From NCBI GenBank assembly GCA_025529335.1, contig JAMYHX010000016.1, forward strand, positions 62,001-126,000: DNA of 64,000 nucleotides, read 5' to 3'. Below the pieces are notes generated by a model. That model had not been told where the DNA came from, did no database searches, and saw only the letters and a list, made by a program, of their open reading frames with translations. Positions 45,516 to 58,277 of the stretch are shown here, piece after piece (position 1 is the stretch's first letter; every line of letters begins with the position of its first letter). Position numbers and translations under genes: made by a program. This DNA is from Rhizopus sp. PT2906. Lineage: Eukaryota; Mucoromycota; Mucoromycetes; Mucorales; Rhizopodaceae.

Positions 45516-47204
45516 CTATCTGCGATGCTTCTTGTTCTGTTTATGCTTGGTGTTTTCTCTCTTTCTTTTCTTTGAATTATTGCTGGCTGTGCTGGATGTA
45601 TGAATGTTTGTACTGATGCTATTGCTATTTATACTATGGTTATTATTAGATATGCTTCTTGAAGGTGGTGATGCTGATTGTGATGGTGGTGTAGAAAAGT
45701 TATAGTCTGGTTCGTCATCATCATCCTCAGTACTGCTACTATCACTACTACTATTACTACTGCTGCTATCATTTGTGTTTTTGCTATTACTGCCACTATT
45801 AGTGTGATTGATATGAGCTGTATGATATGTATCATCGTCGTCTGATCTTGCCATTTCAACATAATGGGGGTATGTACTGCTACTTGTTTCATCTGTATCA
45901 CTTTGTTGGTCATCACTCAAAAGTATGACCGAATGGTCTCTATTCACCGTCCCTTCATCACCCGAGCTGTCACTGGTGACCAAATTATCTTTTTCTTCTT
46001 GTTCTTCTTGAGAACTGTCACTGGTGACTGATCTGTTCCTGTCCTCCCTTCCTTCATCATCAGAGCTGTCATTAGAGCCCGAATTGTCTCTCTCCTCTTC
46101 TTCCTCTTCGTCAGAGCTGTCACTAATAACCACACGTTTATTTAAACGGGATCTCGCTTTAAAATGTGTTAGTGTACATGCTTTTAATGACGACCATATT
46201 ATTCATACCTCCAACATTGAAATAACGAGGCTCCTCCTCTTCTTCTTCTTCACTACCTGATTGATCTTCTGATGCTTCATCGTCTATAAACACTGGGTCC
46301 GTATAGTAAAGTGGTGGTTCATTTGACACTAAAGAGTCCCCAGAGTGGCTTCCATTATCATTATCAGTTTCGAATTCAATCGACTGATCATCTGACACCA
46401 CAAAATCAGACAGGTCTTGATCTTCCTCATGATCACTCTCTTCTTCTTCTTCTTCTTCTTGACTATCTTCTTCTGGATGGTAATCAATACCATCCGGCCC
46501 TCTCCAGTACCTAAGCTCGCATCTGTCACAAGTCAAATTGGCATTCAGCTCCCAGTGGCAGGTTGCACAACGAGCACTATTGTTTACATGTTATTATTTT
46601 TCTTTCTTACAAAAGCATATTTAAACTTACACGTCATCATCAGAGTCAAAGACAAATTCATGTAAAGGCCTGGATGCATATATGGATTTCCAGGCATCTT
46701 TTGCTAATCGTTTAACATTGTGTTGATCTTTGATAAGACTCACTAAAACACAGTTGCTTTAGCATTTTTTGCAACATAGAATATCATTATTTGTACCAAT
46801 GTTATGTATTGTATGGTTAGCTGCTGGTTGTCTAGGGGCAGGAGTATTACAGCTAGGACAGATTTTGTTTTGTTCAAACCAGCTCAACAGACATTCACCA
46901 CAAAATGAGTGCCCTGTTATTTAGTGACGCGCGTGTGTTAATTTTTTTTTTTCTTTACGTGTCTTTATTCAACTTACCACAATCAAGACTGTGTGGGTCT
47001 TTGATGGTATCTAAGCAGATACCGCAAACGAGCACTTTATAAAATAAGGGAGGTTAGTCATTATATAATTTAATCAATCTATAAATTACAATCGGCAAGT
47101 TGTCTCTTAAAAGATACAAAATCTTGTTCGATCACTAAAGATTCTGCCGTTGTTGCTACTGATGAGTGATTTTCATTGTCATCTTTGGAGCTATTTTTTG
47201 GCAT
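45516..47204 (-). CDS. RING-finger protein with acidic C-terminal half (putative E3 ubiquitin ligase)
   Basis: Exons 47204-47090, 47034-46978, 46913-46797, 46742-46631, 46576-46209 and 46156-45516 give 469 residues. A C3HC4 RING spans about residues 42-80: LLVCGICLDTIKDPHSLDCG, then HSFCGECLLSWFEQNKICPS. A second zinc motif, CATCHWELNANLTCDRC, lies near residue 145. The rest is a long Asp/Glu/Ser-rich, repeated region with SDSSDEEEE- and TSDSS-like units (possible casein kinase 2 sites) and a basic tail (KKRKRENTKHKQNKKHRR) that looks like a nuclear signal. The RING plus cysteine pair arrangement recalls CHFR-like ligases, but no FHA domain is present. Ligase activity is inferred. Confidence 0.8.
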
Positions 47205-47338
47205 GATGGTAGATTGATCAATGGGAGAAATACAAAAAAGAAAAAAGGAGGGTGTGAAAACTACGCTACGGAACAAGTGGCTTATGGGATTAAATTTCAT
47301 GCGACAATTCAACAAGCGACTGCCATTTATTTTTATAT

Positions 47339-49402
47339 TTATCGCTTTTTTGAGCGCCCCTTTCGCTTACTCTTGGTGATGACGATATGATCAGCCCAAT
47401 CATGATGGTCCATATAGTGTTCCTCTTCTGGATTGGCTACCATACGTGTCCCCCACACTGTACGTGGACCATCGTCTTCGTCGTCATGGTGATGGCCAGC
47501 TATTGCCAAGGATTCAGACATGGCTTGGGCAAGCTGTTCTTCTTCATCGTCAGGTTGTCTGTACATTGAAAAGAAAGGGTCGCTTTCTATCCTTCTACGT
47601 TCATCTTCCAGTTCCTTTACTGCCTGCAGTCTTGATTTATTTTCTGCATTCTCTCTTTCCTTATCCTCTCGTTGCTCCTTTTCCTTTCTCCTTCTGAAAC
47701 GGGCATTTAATTCATCTACACAAAAAGTTACATTTGTGGACCTTTTAAAAAAAATAGCATAAACTTACTGTTGAATACTTGGAAAGTATCTTCAGAAACA
47801 AGGTCCTTGATGTTAATTTCCAAAAAGGTCACATCGCAGCCCAAAGGTAAATGGCTCAAATATTTACACTTTTTGCGCAAATCTTCGTCCAAGGTAGATT
47901 CTTGTACGTTGGTTATTTGTACCTCTAATTCATGAGGAAATTGATGATAGTCTCCAAATTCATGCTTTAAAATTCGAATATCTAACGGATGCAAATAAAC
48001 ATGTTGACCATCTTTGGCTTGATAAAAGTAATAATCATTGGCTGTGCTGTTCTGCACTTTGGCCAATGACTTTTCACCTTGTTGTGAATGATGTTGCCTG
48101 TAAGCTTCAGGAATTGAATTTTCCTCTTCAGGTGATGAATGACTTTCTGTGCCTTCAGCTGCCTTGGCGTGTTTCTTGTGGTATTTTGCGACTGCTTCGT
48201 ACATCATATTCAATGTGCTTTGTGCCAAATCCAATTCCTTTGTCCTCTGATGACGAATTCGCTTGATGTGATCGTGTACCATCTTTTTACTCTTTTCAAT
48301 GAATGGTACTTCATCGACTGATCCCCAGCCGATAGCATCTGACATGGCATCATCCAGTTCTCTACTATCTCTTTCGTACTCGGCAACAAGATAATCTGGA
48401 CTTGCTAGCATGAATCGAGCAAACAGTGGAGCAGATGGCGTACTGTCCCAAGGGATAAGTGGCTCATCTGGCTTGATGTAGTTGGAAATGACATTCTCTG
48501 GTAATGGCCAAGTATCAGAAATTGGGAAAGCCAAGGTCGAATGGTTCGGTCGCTGTATGAGACTCAGCGTGATGACATCGCCTTCTTTGATAGGTCGGCT
48601 TTCGATAATTTTGACCGCCTTAATATCTGTCTCATAGATAGAATCCCAACAGATAGGACATTTTCGCCATAGTCTCTTTGGGTTTTCCCGTAGTTCGAGA
48701 TAGTGTAAGACACAAGGTAAACAGAATACATGTCCGCATCTTGTCACACGAGCCGCAGTAGGCATTGATAGGCAGATAGGACAGGCTTGAACCTCATTTG
48801 AAGACATGATCTAGAAAACAGGGTTAAACCTGAAATCAAGGCTGTAGGGTCATTATTTACCACTTGCTCGACCGCATCCCAATCAAAGTTGATATCAGGG
48901 TCTGCCAGCTGATAATTGTAGTCTCCAAAAGGATTAAGCATAAATCGAAAGCTATCAATAATTTTTAAAATATGAGTTTCTCCCTCCTTTTTGTTTATGT
49001 GCAAGCCATTATTACTTTGCATTCACAAATCTCTCTTTATTATAGGGCTGGTAACTTGTAATCTTTTGTCGTCGAATGATAGGCTGAGGCCGTTGTCTTT
49101 GAGGGAATGAAAAGTTGAGCAAGTGGTTTAGTGAGACTCTTCCTTTCCTGTCTGTAGTGCCACCTGTCTGTTGAGCTATTTGAACAAGGTCTAGCTGTTC
49201 TTCAATGTCATTATTGTTATTGTTGTTGGTAGATCTGTTTCTTTTTTCTAATGGAATATAAAAAGTTAATTATATACATGTTGGACAAGGTTTTTTTTCC
49301 TTATTTACGATGGCGCCTTCTTTTGCTGCCGTTATGGTTACTATTGTTGTTGTTATTTCTGTGACTATTGGAAGGAACAAAGCTAGGTGCGTTTGCGTTC
49401 AT
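47339..49402 (-). CDS. RNF10/Mag2-type RING-finger E3 ubiquitin ligase
   Basis: RNF10 and its yeast relative Mag2 ubiquitinate small-subunit ribosomal proteins during ribosome quality control. Exons 49402-49309, 49247-49016, 48951-48861, 48810-47769 and 47715-47339 give 611 residues. The N-terminus is Asn-rich and basic. FVNANFRFMLNPFGDYNYQL is the conserved block preceding the RING. The RING reads CPICLSMPTAARVTRCGHVF, then LPCVLHYLE...KCPICWD. YYFYQAKDGQHVYLHPLDIR and DVTFLEINIKDLVSEDTFQVF are further RNF10-specific blocks. A charged, Arg-rich C-terminal tail follows. It lies 134 bp upstream of the other RING gene on the same strand, and the neighbouring RPS2 encodes a known RNF10-type substrate (coincidence is likely). 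Confidence 0.92.
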
Positions 49403-50335
49403 CTCGAGAATAATAAGGGCAAGAGTGACAGGGAGGTATAAACAAATATAAATAAAATTAACAAGAGGTATGTATACACATAAAAAGCAAAGGTAGAGCT
49501 AATCGGTGACTATACAATAATATACAAGGGCTTTTTTTTTCTTCTTCTAAAAGACAAGAGAAAAAAAAAGAGAAAATTCGCGGGAAATGACGTAAAAAGA
49601 CCAATTTCACATATACGCTTTTTGTCGCTGTGACTTGCAGCATTATGTATCAACTGTATTATAAATTCAATAAAAACACCGAGTGTAGAGTGATAGTTCC
49701 TTATCATAAAACATTATCCATTACAATGTATCGTCTCTTTTCTTTTTTAAATACATCATTGGTAGCTTTATTCACGAGCTGACGTTGTCTTTGTGTATAT
49801 ATCTAAAACTCTTGTGCTTTATACGACTGCGTTACTGTAATGCTTTGTCCCGAATTTAAAACAGACAAAGAACTCGGCAGCACAAGAGTAAAGTGAGTCT
49901 TTTGTGGATAAGAAGAAGTTAAGCGTATTTTGACATATCACCTTAAAGAATCCCACTAGTAACTGACATATATTAGCGAAAACTCGACATATGTCTATTG
50001 TAAAATAGTTATTTGCCCACATATCCTTATACGAACCTCCACCTTGTTTCTCTTTATATCATCTTCTTTTATCACAAATTCTTATGAAGGGCAATTGAAC
50101 GTAAACAATGAAGACTATATTACTACTACCAAAAAAAAAAGACTCGACTCAATTATTTGTATTATGTGTAGAATCAGCCCTACAATAACCTATGACACCA
50201 TTCTTTTAGAAAAGAGAGAGAAACGCTTGGCAACGAAAAAAGTGTAATATGCTGCACAGGGTGACTTTATGTCATCATTTCCCGAATTTCATTTTAAGCT
50301 TTTTCTTTTCTTTTTTTTCTCTTTTTTTCTTTATT
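49403..50335. promoter_or_regulatory. Divergent spacer RNF10 / YSC84-like
   Basis: 933 bp, AT-rich, between divergent starts. ORFs here are short and AT-biased with no family features. A pyrimidine tract (about 50298-50330) precedes the downstream start. Confidence 0.45.
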
Positions 50336-51886
50336 ATGAAAAAAACAAAGAATTTTGCTTCAAGTGTTACCTCTTCTATCAATTCCCCTATACCCACCAA
50401 CTTGGAAGGTACCGCTCTAAACATAAATAATTCCTTACAAGTTTGATGTATACACTATATACTGTAAATAGGCGAATGTAAGAAAGCTGCCAAGATATTG
50501 AATAGCTTCATCGGTAAGAAAAACACAAGGAAAGAAAACACCCTTCTTATACATCAATATAGACCCTGGTGAAGGATTAGACAAGATAATCCCGGCTAGT
50601 ATTTTGGAAAAAGCACAAGGATTAGCTATCTATACAGTACTTAAGGCTGGATTCTTATTTTCTGGACGAGCAGGCAGCGGTCTCGTGGTTGCTAGGTAAA
50701 AAAAAAAAAAAGCAAAAAAAAAACAATGAGCTCGTGATGCTAACGATGACTTACATTTGTCATCATACAATAGGCTACCAGATGGTGGTAAATATAACAA
50801 ACAGAGAGAGAGAGAGAGGATAACACGAGCAATGATATAGAAAGACATGTGTAACTTGTATAAAAATAGGATGGTCAGCTCCTTCAGCAATTGGAACAGG
50901 CGGTATAGGTGCAGGCGGACAGATCGGTGCTGAGTTAACAGATTTCGTATTGGTCTTGAATACAAAGGAAGCAGTTAAAACCTTTAGTCAAGTTGGTAAT
51001 GTCACTTTGGGCGGCAATGTATCAGGTTTGTTGTAAAACTCTTCCCTTATTTGGAAATAGTGTTAAACACATATATAGTGGCTGCTGGTCCTATCGGTCG
51101 AAACGCAGAAGCTTCTGGATCAGCTAGTTTGAAGCATATTGCAGCGATTTACTCTTATAGTAAGACGCGAGGATTATTTGCAGGTGTCTCACTTGAAGGA
51201 TCAGTTGTCGTGACACGTTCGGATGCAAATGAAAAATTTTATGGTAGACGAGTGACGGCAAAAGAATTGTTGAACGGTACAGTTCCACCTCCTCCAGAGG
51301 CAGACGCGCTTTATAGAGCCTTGAACGCCAAGTTTCACACATTAGGAACTCAGACTTATGCACGAAGTTTGGCAGAAAATAACGGAACGCTGAGCCGAAA
51401 CCAAACGTTCAAGAGTACAAATATATCAGCACCAGGCACACTCAGATCTCCTCCACCTCTTCGACAGCAACAACCCGTCGGATACGGCGCGCCCATGCCT
51501 CCATCCTACCAATCACCACCCCCTATGCAGCAGCCTCCTAGCTATAACCCATCTTACAATAACTATTCACCAAACAATTATAGCAATAATAACTATGGAA
51601 CGGATGTTAAACGCGCCCCTCCACCTCCACCTCCTAGTAGAAAACCCGTGGTTCCAAGTCAACCTACGGCCAGAGCCATTTATGCGTTCGAAGGACAGCA
51701 AGACGGTGACTTGAGTTTCCAAGAAGGTGAGATCATTACGATCATTCAAAAGAGTGACAGCCAAGATGATTGGTGGACAGGAAAGATAGGCAATAGACAA
51801 GGCGTGGTAAGTACAATGTGCCTATTTACGTTCATAATAGTAAATGATTTTTTTAGTTCCCTGCAAACTATGTACAATTACAATAA
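50336..51886 (+). CDS. SYLF/Ysc84 domain plus SH3 protein (LSB3/YSC84, SH3YL1-like)
   Basis: Actin-patch protein: the SYLF domain binds phosphoinositides and F-actin, the SH3 binds Las17-type ligands. Seven exons, 50336-50408, 50472-50513, 50563-50695, 50774-50787 (14 nt), 50870-51025, 51079-51806 and 51857-51886, give 391 residues. SYLF covers about residues 25-230: ECKKAAKILNSFIDPGEGLD, LAIYTVLKAGFLFSGRAGSG, LPDGGWSAPSAIGTGGIGAG, NEKFYGRRVTAKELL. A Pro/Gln/Tyr-rich linker follows. The C-terminal SH3 reads ARAIYAFEGQQDGDLSFQEG, then DDWWTGKIGNRQGV|FPANYVQ, so the last exon is needed to complete it. Confidence 0.94.
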
Positions 51887-52079
51887 CAAAAAATCCCATT
51901 GAATAAATGCTGAGTCATGCAAAAAATTGGGGGGAGTTACCACATTTAAACTATTCGCGGGAAGAGAAAAATTCAGATAGAGTAATCATATTTACCCAGG
52001 CTTTAAATATATTTATAATGTTTAATTATAAATCGTACCTTTTTTTTTTCTTTCTTTCTTTCTCTACTTCTTTTCAAAC

Positions 52080-53517
52080 ATGGCAACTCAAAATTTAATT
52101 GATCTTAATACCCTTTCACCCAAATTTAAAGATCTTTATGCAAAAGCAAAAGACTTTGTAGAGGTAAAACAAATAGAAAATATAAGAGTTACAGCGTATT
52201 GAATTATATGTGTGTAGAATGATTGTATTCCTGCTGAAAAGACATATGAACTTCAAATGGGACAAAATGAAAATCGATGGAAGATAGTTCCGCCTGTGAT
52301 TGAAGAATTAAAAGCCAAGGCCAAATCACTTGGACTTTGGAACCTTTTCTTAGGTCGAGATTATCCTGAAGGCGCTGGCTTGACCAATGTCGAATATGCC
52401 TTGATTGCTGAACTCACCGGTCGTTCTCCCAAAATTGCACCTGAAGCCATGAACTGTTCTGCTCCTGATACAGGCAATATGGGTAAAAAAAGAAAAAAGA
52501 AAAAAAGAAAAAAAAGAAAAAGAGATATATTCATGCAACTTTTTTTTGATAGAGGTTTTTGCTAAATATGGCACACCCGCACAAAAGAAGAAATGGCTCG
52601 AGCCTCTTTTGCAAGGCAAGATTCGATCCGCCTTTGCCATGACTGAACCTCGTGTGGCTTCTTCAGACGCAACCAACATTGAAACAAACATTCGTCGTGA
52701 AGGTAACGAGTACGTGATCAATGGTTTGAAATGGTGGATCTCAGGCGCAGGTGATCCTCGATGCGCTGTCTACTTGGTCATGGGCAAGACCGATCCTGAC
52801 AACAAACACAAACATCGTCAACAGAGTTTAGTCATTGTGCCTGCCGACACACCTGGTATCACCGTTGTGCGTCCTATGAAGGTCTTTGGCTTTGACGACG
52901 CTCCCGAAGGTCACTGTGAGATCGTGTTTAAGGATGTTCGTGTGCCTGTAGATAACATCATCTTGGGCGAAGGTCGTGGATTTGAAGTGATTCAAGGTCG
53001 TTTAGGTCCTGGCCGTATTCATCACTGTATGCGTTGTATTGGTATGGCCGAACGCGCTCTTGACCTCATGTTGAACCGTGTGACAGATACGACCCGTCGC
53101 ACGTTTGGCAAGGTACTTGCCGAACACGGCACGATTGTTGCTGATATCGCTACCTCTCGTATCGAAATCGACCAGGCTCGTTATTTAGTGCTCAGCGCTG
53201 CTCGTAAGATTGATGAAGCCAAGGCGAAGGGTGCTATGAAGGAAATCGGTATGGCCAAGATCGTCGTCCCCACCATGACCTTGAACGTCCTGGACCGTGC
53301 CATGCAGGCTCATGGCGCTGCTGGTATTTCACAAGATACACCTCTTGCTCACTTTTACGCTTCTGCGCGTACCTTGCGTTATGCTGATGGTCCTGATGAA
53401 GTACATCGTGCTCAGGTCGGAAAGATCGAGCTACGTCGTGCCGAAGAAGTTGCTGCCAAGATAAAGGCTCAAAAGGAAAAGGCTGACCGTCTCGCTTCTG
53501 AAAAGGCAAAACTTTAA
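52080..53517 (+). CDS. Acyl-CoA dehydrogenase, ACAD10/11 type, probably peroxisomal
   Basis: FAD enzyme of the long-chain/hydroxyacyl-related ACAD10/11 branch. Exons 52080-52163, 52218-52482 and 52553-53517 give 437 residues. Motifs: PEGAGLTNVEYALIAELTGR, AMNCSAPDTGNMEVFAKYGT, AFAMTEPRVASSDATNIETN (signature 1), RIHHCMRCIGMAERALDLML, and RTLRYADGPDEVHRAQVGKI, which replaces the EGT of shorter-chain enzymes. The C-terminus reads EKAKL, whose last three residues are a peroxisomal PTS1 variant, suggesting peroxisomal beta-oxidation (inference). Codon usage is close to that of highly expressed genes. It lacks the N-terminal kinase-like domain of animal ACAD11. Confidence 0.93.
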
Positions 53518-53617
53518 GTTTCTTGTTTAATAAATGCATGCATTTGAAGTAAAAAAGAAGGAAAAAAGGGTCTTTATTTTTGTCTATTTGGTCTATAGGA
53601 GAGAGAGAGAGAGCGTA

Positions 53618-55634
53618 CTAAAATGCACATACAAAATATAATGCAATTATGATGGCGGCAAAGGTTGCGTAAAGAGGAGTAGGAGAAGAAATAGCAGATG
53701 ATTCGATACGCTCTAGTTCAACGTTCCCTTTCTTGTCTACAGATTCTGCAAGTTTAGCATTCTGTATTATGACACCAAGAGCAACAGCCTTGTGAGTTCC
53801 CTGGCCCGGATAAAGTACTTCCAAAGACTGGTGTAATTCTTCAAGAGGCGTCGTAAGTAGCTTCCAAGAGTAAGAAGACTTCATCTCGCCACGAGGGCAC
53901 CCTTTGTTACATGTATGGTAACAATCATCAGCGGGCCAAGCAGGAGGCTTTGACGCATTTGGATGGTCCCAGCCCAAGTCGAGTCCACAATCAGTGTAAG
54001 GTTCAAAGTTGGTTGCTCCGTAATAGTCTATGAGACCTGCGATGGCGCCAGTCCAGGCTGCGTTGTAGTCCTGAGTGACTTCAGAGTACTCGTAGTTTGA
54101 TCGATCATCATACCAAGAATCATCAATATTGGGACCTCCTTCGACAGCACCATAGAGGATGAAACGTTGATTGGTCTTGCTCTCGGTGAAATCCCTTTCA
54201 ACCTCGTCTTGAGTAGCACCACGGAGAGGATAGTCAATGTAGGCATTATAAGACGCCTTATGATATGGTTTTGCTGGATAGTTATCACCAAAGCCGACAA
54301 CCCAGCTGTATCCATAGTCACCTAGGGCATAATTGATCTGTTGAATGGCAAAGTTGGTCAAATCCTTGGCTTGAGGCTTATCGTAGCCGATCAGTTTAGC
54401 AAAGGCCATCATCAGGAAGGCAACATTACCAGAGTACCCGACCGAACCCCAGTGATCGATGTAGGCCAGCCCACGAGGAGTAAACTTGACAATCTGCTTT
54501 GGCCCAGGCAAGAACTGAGCAAAGTATTCGATAGCATTATCATAAAACATGCCGTCCTTCGTGATGGCATACAACAACACGTGAAGTCCACCACCCTTTT
54601 CGTCCCAAGAGTACTCTGCCCAAGAGTCAGTCACGTTCAGATACCACTTTTTAGCTTCGTTCAGGTAAAATTCGTCCTTGGTGGCTGCGTAGATCCAAGC
54701 TGCACTCCATGCCAATTCGTCCACGTATCCGGTAGATGGATACCAGAAGGTAGCCCACTGTAGAGGGTTTTGTTTGGAGGTAACATAACTACCGAGATTC
54801 TCGGAAGCAAACTTGTATAATCGCTTAGCGTGGTCAATGAGATTGTCAGCATAGGTAGCATTGTACTTTTGCCAGGCAACGGATACAGCGGCAAGGGCAG
54901 CACTGTATTCACCGGCGATTTCAGAGGATGGATTATCGGGCGTGATATAGGTTGCTTTATGAGGCAGACCTGTAGGCACCCACTCCTCGTATTCTTCAGG
55001 TGGTCCCCAGTAGTTGAAGTCGACGTCCCATCCGATGACTTTGGAAATAGGACCTAGGGCAGAGATACCCAATTGTCCAACAATGTGCGTATCATTATAA
55101 TGTGCATTCACAAGATAATCTATTAAAAAAAAGTTCCGGTATAAGTGGATCAATGAAAAAAAAAAACTCCTATGATTCATATTTGTATACTTTACCTGCT
55201 CCCCATTTGAGTAATTCCAACCCTTCGGCGAGTTCGTCTACAGAATTCATGGCATCTTCAAAAATCATGACATTGAATGCGAGTTGAGTTGTAGCCCAAC
55301 CGAGAGGCAATCCCCATTTCATAGTATTTGCTGCTTCATACCAAGCACGAGAGAGATCTTCACCATATTCACCAACGCAGATTTTGCAGGAATCGGATCG
55401 CCAGGCTAATCGCTGATAGGGCAAATTACCGGACTTTTGAGCATGATAAAAGAGATAACTCTTGTGAAGGACTTCTGCATAATTGTATTTTGGCGTTGAT
55501 GGTGCCACATAAGGACCACTCATAGGTGGTAGCGGAGGATATTGCAGTGGACTCCAAGGAAGTGGATCATCTGCAGAGACTATGGGCATGACGGCCACAG
55601 CAAGAGCAAGTAGCCATGGAGTTTTAAAATGCAT
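53618..55634 (-). CDS. Secreted/GPI-type glycoside hydrolase family 9 endoglucanase
   Basis: Endo-beta-1,4-glucanase of GH9, which cuts cellulose or related beta-glucans. Two exons, 55634-55196 and 55119-53618, give 646 residues. There is a signal peptide (MHFKTPWLLALAVAVMPIVS). NYAEVLHKSYLFYHAQKSG is the GH9 opening, ITPDNPSSEIAGEYSAALAA a family block, and DDRSNYEYSEVTQDYNAAWT contains the likely catalytic Glu (SEV) of the second active-site signature. A Cys-rich stretch and a Ser-rich linker follow, then a C-terminal hydrophobic tail (LYATFAAIIIALYFVCAF) that suits GPI anchoring. Many sequons fit secretion. A role in the fungus's own wall or in plant matter breakdown cannot be told apart. 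Confidence 0.93.
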
Positions 55635-55774
55635 TTTGTTATAAAGTAAAACAAAAGGAAAAGGAAGATAAATGTCATATTTATTTTTTTACAATATTTA
55701 GGAAACAACTTGGATCCAGATTGAAATTTTCCCAATTCTTTTATATATGCACACATTACAATAAATAAATTATA

Positions 55775-56158
55775 TTATACAACACATCTCGAAATATTCA
55801 TTAGGATTTTCGCAGCCTATATTTTTTGATGACACACACAAAAAAAAAATGTCAAAAAAAATTTTTTTTTTTTGTTTTCTTTGTTTACCTCAATCACTTG
55901 GCTTTCAGAGCACATTTCGTCTTCATAAGCAAATGATGCCAACGTCGCTGCTGCCGTAGATACATCATCATAATGTTGTTGTTGTTGTTGTTGTTTAAGT
56001 AAAGGTGGCAATGGGAGATGATAGCCAGGTAAAGAAGAAGGCGGAGGTAAGATAAATGTTTGTTTATCCTTTGAGAATAAAGGTAATGCATCCTGTTTGT
56101 GAATCAATTCACTTTCTGATGCTGATGATGATGATCTGTTGTAAGTGGTTGATGGCAT
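55775..56158 (-). CDS. Short low-complexity protein, unknown
   Basis: Exons 56158-55889 and 55816-55775 give a 103-residue product. I do not recognise it. It is Ser-rich at the start (SSSSASESELIHKQDALPLF), Pro/Leu-rich in the middle, has a Gln run, and ends in a short basic peptide encoded by the second exon. The GTAAAC..TATAG intron (72 nt, nearly pure T/A) is plausible. If it is not spliced, the frame runs into Lys/Phe-rich sequence typical of an intron. It may be real or a leader ORF. Confidence 0.45.
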
Positions 56159-57142
56159 GATGATGTATTAATGATTAAAATGAATAAATATAAAAAAAAA
56201 AGAAAAAAGAAAAGAGAAAGAGAGAGAGAGAGACAGACAACAATACGTAAAATATAAATCTAAAAAAAAAGCACTAAAAGGATACATAAGTGAGAGCTTA
56301 AATGGCGGTAGTTGAATTTTTTTCTTTCCCTTTCTTTCTTTCTCTTTCTTTTTTGCTGCGTAAAATATATATATAAAAAAAAAATAACCAAAGCAGGTGG
56401 AACCAGTCTCAACGATAAAAGGCGCGTAGGGAAATAATTATAAAAAGATTAATTAATCCCTCTCTCTCTCTTTTTGACTATCTTTTACTCAAAAAAGACA
56501 AAGTTGGTTAGATAAAAAAAAATATAAAGTTTCGTTTACGCACAATAAAGCAAGTTACATGTGACATGATGTTTTTCAAAATTGTTCATTATTGTTATGG
56601 TTGCTATGACCGCGAAAAAAAAAAAGGAGGGGAAGTTGCCATGACAAAAATAAAGATGCCGTTGTATGATATAGTTTTAATAAAAATCGCCATGTTTTTG
56701 AAATTTGCCAATGAAATGACAACTATATTGATCGCATAAATAAGAAAAACTACAAGGATGCATAACAAAAGGCTCAAGACGATAAGTTTCAGAATTAAAA
56801 AAAAAGTATTCACAAATTCTGGACCTTCAGTGACTTCTGTTACACAAGGTTATTTATTACTTTTTTGTTCATTTCCAGCAGACGAGAGAGAAATGTATAA
56901 AAAGGAACCAATCAGTGGCATAGTAGAAAAAAGGGAAAGGGCCGATCACTGCTAAATTAAGCGAGAGAGGAGTGGGACGGAAGGGGGAAAAGTACAGAAA
57001 TAGTAAATGAACAGAAATAGGATCGACGAGTATTGATTGGTGTTGAAAAATATTTCCAAAGAGTTCCTTTTTTCTCTTCTTGTCGCCTTTTTTTTTTCAT
57101 TTCCTTTTCTTTTCTTCCCTCTTTTTCAGGAAATACAAAATA
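56159..57142. promoter_or_regulatory. Divergent spacer with CT/GA tracts and an X-box half-site
   Basis: 984 bp between divergent genes. It holds GA- and CT-rich runs (56210-56240, 56320-56350, 56459-56474) and a sequence at 56635-56648 (GTTGCCATGACAAA) with a perfect RFX half-site, two changes from the full palindrome. No supported gene. Confidence 0.4.
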
Positions 57143-58277
57143 ATGTTAATGATGGCACCTTTTACAACGCCTACACCACCATCAACTAAAGGAAAGAAGC
57201 CATATAAGAGCTGGTTAAAGGATGGAGTGAATGGTGGTCCTTCATCTATGGATGTGTTGGTCAACTGGTTATCAAAAAAGTCAAATTACGCCAAATGGAA
57301 AGGAGATGACTGCGAAAGAATACCCAAAAAGTCATTATTAGAAAGCATTATTGACGAAATGAGAGAAGTGGGTATCTATCACCGTTTAGCCAAGGATGTG
57401 GCTTCAAAAATATCAACCTTACAAGCAAATTATCGGTTGGCTCGCGAATGGAGAGAAGTTGATGGTAAAAAACTACTTGAAAGTGGAGCAACAGAAGAAG
57501 CCGTCCATGGTAAGAGTTTTTCTTTTTTTCTTAAAAAAAAAAAAAAAGGACCCAGATTAATTTTTTTTACTAGAGGAGCTATTGAAGAGATTTCCTTATT
57601 GGGATGCGTTACATGAAGTATTCAGTAGTAATCGAACCTCTGCATGGCCCATGTCAATAAGTAGTATCACACACACAGAAAAACAACAACAACAACAACA
57701 ACAAACAGAAGAAGATGAAGAAGATCTTTTTAAATTAGATGATGTTACCTTGAAGAAAAGACGTCGATTGAGTGACAGCCATGTGGAAACATCAAATAAC
57801 ACATCTCTTGCCAACAGTCCGACTCACTCTACACAATCATTACCTGCTATCAGTCATCCTAATAATAATAATAATAATAATAATAATCTTACAACTCCTC
57901 CTTTTACTTCTAATAATTATAAATTTACAAACTCACCACCTCTAGTGATCCGCCCTCTGCCACGTGTATTACCACCCGCCAACCATTATTTTGATCCTCA
58001 ACCACATCATTATAATAATGCACCATTAACACCTCAGCCTTCAAGAGATGTCCTTGCCGAATCACTTATCCAAGTGACACGTGAAAAAGAGGCAGGTAGA
58101 ATGAAAAGATCGCAAGAAATGCTTCAATTCTTGAGAGAAAAAAGACTAGAAAGAGATCAACTGCTGCTAGAACGAGAAATCACAAAACGAGTGAAAGCAA
58201 AGGCCGATCTTGTCAAACACTTAATTGAAGCAGGATTCGATAAAGAAGCTATTGCAGAGCAATTGAATAAACTATAA
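57143..58277 (+). CDS. Putative DNA-binding protein with Myb/SANT-like domain
   Basis: Exons 57143-57509 and 57574-58277 give 356 residues. The N-terminal 110 residues (YKSWLKDGVNGGPSSMDVLV, NWLSKKSNYAKWKGDD, VASKISTLQANYRLAREW) have the Trp spacing and helix pattern of Myb/SANT-like DNA-binding modules seen in fungal proteins of this type. The middle is low complexity with Gln and Asn runs. The C-terminal 90 residues form a charged coiled coil (SLIQVTREKEAGRMKRSQEM). A transcription factor is the best guess, with no target known. An upstream non-coding exon is possible because TTTTTCAG lies 15 nt before the ATG. Confidence 0.65.

Noticed and set aside
45516..49402. The two adjacent RING genes as a recent tandem duplication
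   Set aside because: Outside the RING the proteins share no blocks, and their exon structures differ; adjacency is probably chance.
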